From Smithella sp. ME-1 (GTDB lineage Bacteria; Desulfobacterota; Syntrophia; Syntrophales; Smithellaceae), in assembly GCA_000495415.1 (NCBI GenBank), contig AWGX01000441.1:1-30114 (forward strand): a stretch of DNA of 30,114 nucleotides. The letters run 5' to 3'. Position 1 is the first letter of the stretch. Each line of letters begins with the position of its first letter. The notes under the pieces are model-generated. The model was not told the origin of the DNA. It was given only the letters and a program-made list of their open reading frames with translations, and did not search any database. The position numbers and the translations under genes are program-made. Positions 7,728 through 13,055 of the stretch are shown here, one piece after another.

Positions 7728-8174
7728 TTATTTCGCCGTTCCTTTAGACTTGTCGTAAGACCGGGATGTGACATAACCGACATAGCCCACGCCCATGAGT
7801 GCCCACATGCTGTCGGGTATGGCCTGTAACCATGTCTTTACACCGGTTATAATATTGGCGGCTGTTTGTGGGTTAACCGCGTAGACAATTCCCATCGGAA
7901 TGCTGGCTAGAATCATAACGTACATGACATACAAAAATGACGGACGCGCGCGCGAAGTCCATTTGTCTGCACTGGCTGCTTCTGCCACCATGACACTAAG
8001 CCGCGTTGTTTCAATCTTTGATTCAATCTCCTGCGACTGAAGAGCAAGCTGCGCTGCTTTCTCCGCGCTCATCGGTTCTTTGCCGGTGAGGGCCGTGCGG
8101 ATGTCTTTAAATAATTGACCGGCGCCGGTTAAAACGTTGCCTACGTCTATTTTTGCTAAACTTAAGTCTGACAT
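7728..8174 (-). CDS. Holin of the 3-TM family
   Basis: A 148-residue protein. After a helical amphipathic N-terminal half come an ARPSFLY motif (about 76-82) and two clear hydrophobic segments (about 82-102 and 122-138), ending in the basic RSYDKSKGTAK tail. The RPxxxY start of the membrane region is typical of the three-TM holins first named in gene-transfer agents. It would form membrane lesions that let the endolysin reach the wall. GAGGT lies five bases before the ATG. The endolysin gene is immediately upstream in the operon. Confidence 0.8.
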   Translation of the reverse strand: MSDLSLAKIDVGNVLTGAGQLFKDIRTALTGKEPMSAEKAAQLALQSQEIESKIETTRLSVMVAEAASADKWTSRARPSFLYVMYVMILASIPMGIVYAVNPQTAANIITGVKTWLQAIPDSMWALMGVGYVGYVTSRSYDKSKGTAK

Positions 8175-8195
8175 ACTTCACCTCTACTTTTACTC

Positions 8196-8249
8196 GGATC
8201 CGGAGCCTTTGTGCAGCGGCTACCCCTAACCGCCGCCAGCTCCGGATCC
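8196..8249 (-). repeat. Large hairpin between endolysin and holin genes
   Basis: An 11-base perfect inverted repeat, GGATCCGGAGC at 8196-8206 and GCTCCGGATCC at 8239-8249, encloses a 32-base interior that can itself fold (GCGGCTA/TAACCGC around a CCCC loop). In the late transcript it would form a long stem just ahead of the holin ribosome site. It has no T run, so it is not a standard terminator; it may tune holin expression or protect the RNA. Confidence 0.6.
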
Positions 8250-8264
8250 CGCCCCACAGGAGTT

Positions 8265-8741
8265 CTATGCGTCCTGAAAATGCGGATAGTCCGGTTTGCT
8301 AAACCTTCCGCCCCAATGCAGGCCGACCGATTCGCCTATCTTACCGGCCTGCATATAATCGGGTATGCGATCCCCGTTCACATCAACCTTGACATCCCAC
8401 ACCGGTTTGCCGTCGCGCGTTATGGCAATGTCGAAAGCGCGCGACTTATCGTTATCCGGATTGCCGTCATCGAGATCGACAAGGTGCTCTGATTTTAATG
8501 TCCAGGTGACCTTATATTTATTTTGCTGATCAGTGATCGCTGCGAGACCGGCGATCTCACGCAGGCGATTAACTTCATTGAGTGACTTACGGCCCTGAGC
8601 CCATAGTGCAAATTGCTCGGCGACTGTGCGGGCTGTGCAGGTGATTATAAAAGGAATGCCAGCGCGGTTCATCGCGATGGCAAAGGCTTTGATCTTACGC
8701 TGTAGAGACAGTGTGCAGTCTTCAATGTTTCGTGAAGCCAT
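8265..8741 (-). CDS. Endolysin, M15-type L-Ala-D-Glu peptidase
   Basis: A 158-residue peptidoglycan peptidase of the M15 (VanY/CwlK-like) family. The zinc-ligand pattern is visible: SEHLVDL (His86), RAFDIAI (Asp104) and DYPHFQ (His154), with the family-typical GLHWGGRF just before the last histidine. Between His86 and Asp104 there is an acidic insertion DDGNPDNDK, longer than the usual HxxGxAxD, and a second acidic DVNGDRIPD loop. There is no signal peptide, so export depends on the holin. AGGAGA lies seven bases before the ATG. As first gene of the late operon it sits behind the early terminator, as in Mu. Confidence 0.85.
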   Translation of the reverse strand: MASRNIEDCTLSLQRKIKAFAIAMNRAGIPFIITCTARTVAEQFALWAQGRKSLNEVNRLREIAGLAAITDQQNKYKVTWTLKSEHLVDLDDGNPDNDKSRAFDIAITRDGKPVWDVKVDVNGDRIPDYMQAGKIGESVGLHWGGRFSKPDYPHFQDA

Positions 8742-8782
8742 AAAAAGTTCTCCTGCGATTTTTCTCTTGCTTCGTCCAGCTT

Positions 8783-8810
8783 TGGCCGGGAGGCCTGAAC
8801 CTCCCGGCCA
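8783..8810. promoter_or_regulatory. GC-rich palindrome in the late promoter region
   Basis: TGGCCGGGAGG (8783-8793) and CCTCCCGGCCA (8800-8810) are perfect 11-base arms around CCTGAA. The site lies between the early terminator and the first late gene, in the only place where the late promoter can be. No T run follows on either strand. It may be a binding dyad for the Mor-type activator or a structured late leader. Apart from this and the terminator, the gap 8742-8968 holds no visible gene. Confidence 0.5.
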
Positions 8811-8909
8811 TTACCAGATGGCTGAGCAAAGAAGAGATGGGTCATGCGTGGATTGACATTAAAGGATTGCTAAGCGGTGGGCTACCAAAGCGCTTGAGAA
8901 AAACACACT

Positions 8910-8943
8910 AAAAAGCCCCTCTCTCGCGTACGCGAGGAGGGGC
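8910..8943 (-). terminator. Intrinsic terminator of the early operon
   Basis: On the minus strand a 13-base-pair GC-rich stem with one bulge (arms 8915-8928 and 8931-8943, TA loop between CTCGCG and CGCGAG) is followed by five T residues (8914-8910). It stands just after the last early/middle gene (8969-9199) and before the endolysin gene. It therefore separates the early from the late transcription unit. Confidence 0.85.
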
Positions 8944-8968
8944 CGGATACTGATATTATTATCAGTGT

Positions 8969-9199
8969 TTATTTATAAAGAAACAATTCTTTTTTGCCTG
9001 CTATAATTTCCCGAATATCTTTTCCTGTACCGCTGAAATGGAAACTATAAGTTACTGTACAAGCATCTTTTTCACTTAGACATAGAGAGTTTAAATCTTC
9101 AGCTATCTTTATCTTCATTGATGGCATGGCTATTTTTGCCATTTTGTTTACAAGCTTGTCGATTTTTTTGGGGGATATTTTTTTACCTGCAATCTGCAT
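8969..9199 (-). CDS. Small basic protein after mor, unknown
   Basis: A 76-residue lysine-rich protein with no recognised domain; the N-terminal half (GKKISPKKIDKLVNKMAKI) is basic and helical. GGAG lies seven bases before the ATG and inside the final codons of the Mor-type gene, which ends three bases earlier, so the two are co-translated. Its base composition is more AT-rich than the late genes. It is the last gene before the early terminator, the place of gene C in Mu, but it does not resemble C. Confidence 0.55.
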   Translation of the reverse strand: MQIAGKKISPKKIDKLVNKMAKIAMPSMKIKIAEDLNSLCLSEKDACTVTYSFHFSGTGKDIREIIAGKKELFLYK

Positions 9200-9201
9200 A
9201 A

Positions 9202-9513
9202 TTATTCTCCATCAAACAATTTACATTGAGTTGACTTGCCGCGTAAAATATCACGGATGCGAGTCTCTGTCAAACCGTAACGCCGCGCCAGTTCCAGATG
9301 GTTGAATCCGGTGAACTCTTTGCGGATGCGCTCGTCGCGTTTATCCATGAGCAGGCCGTCGATCTTGCGAAAGTAAAACCGCGTGCCGCCGAGATATTGG
9401 CTGAGGTTTAGCGTAGCCTCGACGCCGATGATCTCGGCGATATCCTGGTAACATTCCGGTAGGTTTTCTGCTGTTATCTCGGCAGCGATTTCTTTCAGCC
9501 ATCCACTATTCAC
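9202..9513 (-). CDS. mor: Mor-type middle/late transcription activator
   Basis: A 103-residue protein of the Mor/C family. NLPECYQDIAEIIGVEATLNLSQYLGGTRFYFRKID (residues 17-52) is the dimerisation half with the family hallmark GGTxxYxxK; residues 68-92 (TGFNHLELARRYGLTETRIRDIL) form the helix-turn-helix. Mor-family dimers bind a dyad upstream of the middle or late promoter and recruit RNA polymerase. The start is a GTG that lies inside a heptad array and overlaps the stop of gemA. Only one Mor/C-like gene is visible, so it may drive the late operon directly. Confidence 0.9.
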   Translation of the reverse strand: MNSGWLKEIAAEITAENLPECYQDIAEIIGVEATLNLSQYLGGTRFYFRKIDGLLMDKRDERIRKEFTGFNHLELARRYGLTETRIRDILRGKSTQCKLFDGE

Positions 9514-9529
9514 TGTTCACCATTCACTA
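9502..9529. repeat. Heptad array forming the gemA/mor overlap
   Basis: TTCAC units at 9509, 9516 and 9523, plus a variant TCCAC at 9502, all 7 bases apart. The TGA stop of gemA (9510-9512) and the GTG start of mor (9511-9513) are both made by the repeat. Confidence 0.8.
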
Positions 9530-9986
9530 TTTTCTCTTGATTCGCCAGCATACCCTTTAGTCCTTCAATAACCTTGCAGGCTTCATCATCCGTTGTTATT
9601 CGGTTTATTCTCATGTATTTTTTCATCCAGTGATGGAAGCCATCTTCGACGCGCCATTTTATTTGTCCGGCCAACGCACTGACCATATTCAGCTGATCAT
9701 GTGTTGCCAGGCAATAAACATTCGCCGGTCGTCCTTCTTTCCAGCGCCGCATACAATGCTTTTTCGCAGCTCTCTCTTTGGCCGTATATTTTTCCTTGAT
9801 TTTAAAGCTGAGTGTTTTGATAAAATAATTGATCACCGCATTTGCTTCGGCATAGGTCAAATCGCTGCTTGATGTTTTTTTGCCGTTCGTCCGGCCCGCT
9901 ATGATATCCCGATATTCAACGTCGGATAATCCGCACTGCTTCTTCGCGATGTGAATAATCTGGATTTGTTTTGGGTCGATCTTCAT
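9510..9986 (-). CDS. gemA: GemA / Mu gp16-like regulator (DUF1018)
   Basis: A 158-residue protein of the gp16/GemA family. Residues 1-55 (QIQIIHIAKKQCGLSDVEYRDII ... LTYAEANAVINYFIKTL) and 95-158 (ATHDQLNMVSALAGQIKW ... RITTDDEACKVIEGLKGM) carry the usual two conserved blocks. In Mu GemA affects host gene expression and DNA supercoiling; the mechanism is poorly known. The ATG at 9986 is chosen over an in-frame TTG at 10010 because it forms an ATGA overlap with the upstream membrane-protein gene and has GAGG before it. The last codons (IVNGEQ) come from the heptad array. Confidence 0.88.
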   Translation of the reverse strand: MKIDPKQIQIIHIAKKQCGLSDVEYRDIIAGRTNGKKTSSSDLTYAEANAVINYFIKTLSFKIKEKYTAKERAAKKHCMRRWKEGRPANVYCLATHDQLNMVSALAGQIKWRVEDGFHHWMKKYMRINRITTDDEACKVIEGLKGMLANQEKIVNGEQ

Positions 9987-10192
9987 CGGCGATGCCTCAT
10001 AATACCGCAAATATAACTAACTGTAAAAAATATGCTCACAAGGAAGATGCCCCACTGCCCGGCTGTAATCGTGGCGTAAATCCAAAACGGCTGGCCGCAT
10101 AGGCCGCAAATAAATCCTAGTTGATACCGCTTTCCGGACAGCGCCCAAATTGATATGCAGGAAAAAAAGAATATGGCGATTTGAATAATCAC
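9983..10192 (-). CDS. Small two-TM membrane protein
   Basis: A 69-residue protein with two hydrophobic segments (about residues 3-18 and 38-62) and a basic C-terminus (MRHRR). The GTG start at 10192 has a perfect GGAGG five bases before it, overlapping the stop of the preceding gene, and its TGA overlaps the gemA start. These junctions argue that it is a real gene. Function unknown. Confidence 0.65.
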   Translation of the reverse strand: MIIQIAIFFFSCISIWALSGKRYQLGFICGLCGQPFWIYATITAGQWGIFLVSIFFTVSYICGIMRHRR

Positions 10193-10193
10193 G

Positions 10194-10736
10194 CTATCCT
10201 CCTATGCTCTTTATTATTTCGCCAACACGCTGCAGATTTGCCTGCCTCTTCTCATGTGTTATGTTTGAGAAATCCTCTTCTTCAGGTCTGCCGTTGCCGG
10301 AAAGGGCATTGTCTTCGCGCTGGCGGTGTTTCTTTTCCGCCTGGATTGATGCGGATTTCCCTTCGCGTTCAGAAATTGAGATCATAACTTTTTTAAGATA
10401 GTTATGATTTTCCAGCACCTCAGTAAAATTTTTTTTGATGCAGATATCGAGCGCTTCGATGATACCCGCGTGACTGATCCGGAAGATTTTCTTTTGAAAG
10501 CCGAAAGCCTGCGAATCAAATAGTTTAACAACGTCTTCCAGGATGCGCCGGAATTTTGATGACTTTAAATGAAACGGCGTCACTGCAAATAAGCTGACAT
10601 AGGCCAATACCGGTGTGGAATATTTCTTGCCGAGTTCGTGCTGTGTCAGCACGTTAAAAACATAATCCAAATCTTTATTGATAACCATATCTGTAAAATT
10701 AAACTCCTTTCGACAATGTGGGCAGTTTAGGTTCAT
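10194..10736 (-). CDS. Protein with N-terminal CxxC, unknown
   Basis: A 180-residue protein. It starts NLNCPHCRKEFNFTDM, a zinc-ribbon-like CPHC (Cys5, Cys8) without an obvious second pair. The middle (about 25-125) is helical, and the last third is charged and probably disordered (KKHRQREDNALSGNGRPEEED). AGGAGA lies four bases before the ATG, which overlaps the stop of the upstream gene (ATGA). No family recognised; early phage regulators often carry single zinc knuckles. Confidence 0.6.
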   Translation of the reverse strand: MNLNCPHCRKEFNFTDMVINKDLDYVFNVLTQHELGKKYSTPVLAYVSLFAVTPFHLKSSKFRRILEDVVKLFDSQAFGFQKKIFRISHAGIIEALDICIKKNFTEVLENHNYLKKVMISISEREGKSASIQAEKKHRQREDNALSGNGRPEEEDFSNITHEKRQANLQRVGEIIKSIGG

Positions 10737-10972
10737 CTTCTCTCCTGCTCTTCAAGATTATTTAGAAATTCCTTGATGGTTTCGATTGCGTCTTCTACTT
10801 TGCCGGATAAGGTAAAGAGTCTTCTGCCCGCTGTAGTGAAATTCTCCTCATCCACATCAACAAGATCTTCCAATTCCGCGACTGCTTTCTGTAGCTCCTC
10901 CAACCTAAATATCTCCGTGCAGGCGTACTGTTTTGTGTGATCAAATATTCGCGGTGACTCTCCTAGTGACAT
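10733..10972 (-). CDS. Small acidic helical protein, unknown
   Basis: A 79-residue acidic protein (about residues 22-77 helical: LEELQKAVAELEDLVDVDEEN, KVEDAIETIKEFLNNLEEQ). GGAGGAG lies five bases before the ATG and the stop overlaps the next gene. No family recognised; the even pattern of leucines suggests a short coiled coil. Confidence 0.58.
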   Translation of the reverse strand: MSLGESPRIFDHTKQYACTEIFRLEELQKAVAELEDLVDVDEENFTTAGRRLFTLSGKVEDAIETIKEFLNNLEEQERR

Positions 10973-10995
10973 CTTATCTCCTCCTGTGTTTTTCG

Positions 10996-11023
10996 TTCAC
11001 CATTCACTATTCACTATTCACTA
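10996..11023. repeat. Heptad array behind the 58-residue Cys protein gene
   Basis: TTCAC at 10996, 11003, 11010 and 11017, period 7. The TAG stop of the upstream 58-residue gene (11021-11023) is formed by the outermost unit TTCACTA. Confidence 0.8.
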
Positions 11024-11197
11024 CGCCCAATCATCGCATCCCTTCCGTTCGCCCGGCTTTTGATAATTGTCCGGGAACCACTTTTGTTTATGATCGCAAT
11101 ATGCCCAGTTCCAGCCGTTGGGGTTGCCATGTTTGAACATATAGTGCATGCATTTTGCACATATTCGCTCCAGGGGCGCTTTGAGTTCAGGTGACAA
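11021..11197 (-). CDS. 58-residue cysteine/tryptophan-rich zinc-ribbon-like protein
   Basis: A short frame of 58 codons plus stop, starting at TTG 11197 with GGGAGGG eight bases upstream. It contains RICAKCMHY (Cys13, Cys16), a third Cys at WAYCDHK (34) and a fourth at KGCDDW (54), with many aromatic residues (NGWNWAYCDHKQKWFPDNY). Four spaced cysteines suggest a small zinc- or metal-binding protein. The ribosome site overlaps the stop of the upstream membrane-protein gene, which supports it as a real, coupled gene. Function unknown. Confidence 0.65.
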   Translation of the reverse strand: MSPELKAPLERICAKCMHYMFKHGNPNGWNWAYCDHKQKWFPDNYQKPGERKGCDDWA

Positions 11198-11211
11198 TAC
11201 TTTGCCCTCCC

Positions 11212-11520
11212 TCAGCTTGTTTTCCCGCTTACGCCGGGCTGTGCCTTAAGGGAGGAAGTATTTTCCCGCTTACTGAGCGGGGATAGAATATTCTTTGCGA
11301 GAATCGATTGTGATGATTCCTGCATCGCTTCACCGATATGAACTATAAGGTATCTGCCGACCTTGATGAAGAGTAGAATAATCCCGCAAAAGCATAAAAG
11401 CACCAGCGCCGCGAGCAGGAATATTATCACCGCGAAAAATAATATCTGCGCGACGCCGCCAACGGAGCCGCCGAGGTCAACCATGTTTTTTATTTTTTCC
11501 AGTTCCTGATATTGTTGCAT
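11212..11520 (-). CDS. Small membrane protein with repeat-derived tail
   Basis: A 102-residue protein: a short N-terminal helix, then a long hydrophobic stretch (about 23-53, one long or two short membrane segments with Cys43 and Cys45), then a basic amphipathic part. GGAGG lies seven bases before the ATG. The last 25 codons (SPLSKRENTSSLKAQPGVSGK) are encoded by DNA with two related GC-rich palindromes, so the C-terminus appears to be extended by a dispersed repeat. Function unknown. Confidence 0.6.
   Translation of the reverse strand: MQQYQELEKIKNMVDLGGSVGGVAQILFFAVIIFLLAALVLLCFCGIILLFIKVGRYLIVHIGEAMQESSQSILAKNILSPLSKRENTSSLKAQPGVSGKTS
11220..11284. repeat. Pair of REP-like GCGGG palindromes
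   Basis: On the minus strand CCCGCTCAGTAAGCGGG and, about 30 bases on, CCCGGCGTAAGCGGG are each followed by AAAA. Both are short GC-rich hairpins with the shared TAAGCGGGAAAA end. They lie inside the 3' end of the membrane-protein gene. Confidence 0.55.
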
Positions 11521-11609
11521 TTTGAATCCTCCTAATGAGCCTGTGGATCACGTAAGTGATCCCAAAGCGAATTATCCCAGCGCCGTCAGGCGCGCGGGGT
11601 TTGTACCTT

Positions 11610-11870
11610 TTAACGTGATGGTGCAACCAGCCATGACATGAATATCGCGAAAAAAAGAATCGCCAGTGCGCCTATAATTAACGCGATGCATGGCAGGTGT
11701 TTGTCCAGCCAGGCAATAACGCGGAGCAGGCGCCGTGGCGGATATTTGACTTCTGCATCACAACAACTTTCGACTAAAAATAATGACCTGCAATTATTTA
11801 AATATTGCGGGTCGTGTTGCTCACAGGAATCTTTTGTACATATCGGCTCTCTGAAAATTAATTTTTGCAT
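11610..11870 (-). CDS. Cys-rich single-TM protein
   Basis: An 86-residue protein with five cysteines in the N-terminal 40 residues (Cys11, 16, 27, 36, 37) and one membrane segment near the C-terminus (about 60-82, CIALIIGALAILFFAIFMSW). GGGAG lies seven bases before the ATG, directly next to the REP-like palindrome at 11885. No family recognised. The gap to the next gene (11521-11609) has no frame of note. Confidence 0.55.
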   Translation of the reverse strand: MQKLIFREPICTKDSCEQHDPQYLNNCRSLFLVESCCDAEVKYPPRRLLRVIAWLDKHLPCIALIIGALAILFFAIFMSWLVAPSR

Positions 11871-11884
11871 AATTCATCTCCCGG

Positions 11885-11904
11885 ATTCCCGCCTGCGCGG
11901 GAAT
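11885..11904. repeat. REP-like palindrome ATTCCCGC-N4-GCGGGAAT
   Basis: A perfect 8-base inverted repeat around CTGC, flanked by CCGG. This hairpin type is common as a dispersed intergenic repeat in many proteobacterial chromosomes. Here it lies within the prophage between gam and the Cys-rich membrane-protein gene, next to a heptad array. Confidence 0.75.
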
Positions 11905-11909
11905 AACAT

Positions 11910-11937
11910 TTCACCTTTCACTTTTCACTCTTCACAT
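11910..11937. repeat. Heptad array encoding the Gam C-terminus
   Basis: TTCAC at 11910, 11917, 11924 and 11931, period 7. On the coding strand it encodes the last Gam residues (about NVKSEK) and supplies the TGA stop at 11918-11920. Confidence 0.8.
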
Positions 11938-12415
11938 TTTTCAGGTTGTACTTAAATTCCTCTGATGGTTTTCTCTCCGCGCCGATCAGCACTAGCTTTG
12001 CATCTGGCCACTTTTCAATAGCTGGACGGTCAAGCGATTTGACAATTTTGATGACATCGTCAAATTTTAATCGCTCGCATTCGGCCAGCGCGCCTTTTGG
12101 TAGTTTAACCTTGTCGCCTTTTTCCCGGATCAGGCTGCCCGGTGTCAGGTTAACGACATCGGTACCGTCGAATAGAATGGCTTTATTTTTCTTCATCAGC
12201 GAGATTAATTCTTTTTCGTCGGCTGCCAGATCATTTTTCAGGCCGCCCATCTCCGTAAGATATTTTTCTGTGATCGGATCTACTGTCGCATTGTAATTAG
12301 TTGCTACCTGCTCTATTATCTTTGATGTGTGCATTATCGACTTAAGCAGCAACTCCGCTTTATGTTTGATGTCGCTTTCCTGTATCCATGTTTTTTCTTT
12401 ACGCTGCTTGGTCAT
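11918..12415 (-). CDS. gam: Gam-like host-nuclease inhibitor
   Basis: A 165-residue protein of the Mu Gam family. The N-terminal half is a long helical hairpin (KHKAELLLKSIMHTSKIIEQVATNYNATVD ... LKNDLAADEKELISLMKKN), followed by the family-typical FDGTDVVNLTPGSLIREKGDKVKLPK and a C-terminal DLDxP-like segment (VKSLDRPAIEKWPDAK). Gam dimers form a ring on DNA ends and protect them from RecBCD-type exonucleases; they are Ku-like. GGAGA lies six bases before the ATG, and the gene overlaps the upstream one by 17 bases. The stop lies in a heptad array, so the final residues may vary. Confidence 0.85.
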   Translation of the reverse strand: MTKQRKEKTWIQESDIKHKAELLLKSIMHTSKIIEQVATNYNATVDPITEKYLTEMGGLKNDLAADEKELISLMKKNKAILFDGTDVVNLTPGSLIREKGDKVKLPKGALAECERLKFDDVIKIVKSLDRPAIEKWPDAKLVLIGAERKPSEEFKYNLKNVKSEK

Positions 12416-12827
12416 CAGTTTTCTCCATATCCAGTTTGAGTTGGCCGAGGTAATCGGGCAGGCTGATTTTCTTCATGCGGGAATTGCGTTTCAGGATGCA
12501 CAGGGCGCGGCGTTCCATCTTGCGCAGGTAGTCTATCATTTCGCTTCCCGCTGCGGGCTGATAATATCCGCCTCCGTCGCGTGAGGTGATCGAGCAGATG
12601 GCCAGTCCGTCGTCGCGCATGGCGGTAATCAGGCTTCGAAGCGCCCGTGTGCTGTTGACGTGATCATCCCACGGGCGGTCGAATACCAGCTCATATAATT
12701 CCGTCATGCTGACGGCATTGGCCGCACCGACATGCTGATTAAGCACTTCCCATACTCTGTTCCGGTTCGCCGCCGTATCGATAGTCTCCCCGGCAAATGC
12801 CGGGACTTTTCCTTTTTGTTCACTCAT
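12399..12827 (-). CDS. Winged-helix phage protein, unknown
   Basis: A 142-residue protein; about residues 20-95 read as a winged helix: NRNRVWEVLNQHVGAANAVSMTELYEL ... RALRSLITAMRDDGLAICSITSRDGGGYYQP, with a wing ending in GGGYY. The C-terminal helices are basic (MERRALCILKRNSRMKKISLPDYL). The ATG at 12827 is chosen because AGGAGA lies seven bases before it; the ten-residue longer start has no ribosome site. The site is nearly identical to that of the endolysin gene (AGGAGAACTTTTTATG). Proteins of this layout are common between MuB and Gam genes in Mu-like phages. Role not known. Confidence 0.65.
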   Translation of the reverse strand: MSEQKGKVPAFAGETIDTAANRNRVWEVLNQHVGAANAVSMTELYELVFDRPWDDHVNSTRALRSLITAMRDDGLAICSITSRDGGGYYQPAAGSEMIDYLRKMERRALCILKRNSRMKKISLPDYLGQLKLDMEKTDDQAA

Positions 12828-12881
12828 AAAAAGTTCTCCTTGTTTGTATTCACGCATGACAAGGTTCCCTTTGCTCTTTGC

Positions 12882-13037
12882 CTAAAATTTACAGACCCTG
12901 CAGATGACTTCCAGAATGAAGTAAGTCATGACCGCAGCCAAAAATACAAAACACCATCGCCGCATTTCCCGATCCTGCCGGATCACCTTTTCTTCCCATG
13001 CTTTTTCTTCGATATATGTTTTGATTTTTTTCATCAT
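12882..13037 (-). CDS. 51-residue single-TM protein
   Basis: A short frame starting MMKKIKTYIEEKAWEEKVIRQ, with a charged N-terminal helix and one membrane segment (about residues 29-45, CFVFLAAVMTYFILEVI), ending in CRVCKF. GAAGG lies six bases before the ATG and it fills the space between the MuB-like and winged-helix genes. The Cys-x2-Cys tail and charge pattern are not those of a known family. Confidence 0.55.
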   Translation of the reverse strand: MMKKIKTYIEEKAWEEKVIRQDREMRRWCFVFLAAVMTYFILEVICRVCKF

Positions 13038-13055
13038 TTGCCTTCACCCTTTCCG

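Noticed and set aside
7468..11937. CRISPR array
   Set aside because: The repeat unit is only 7 bases with no spacers and no cas genes are near, so the TTCACNN tracts are tandem arrays, not CRISPR.
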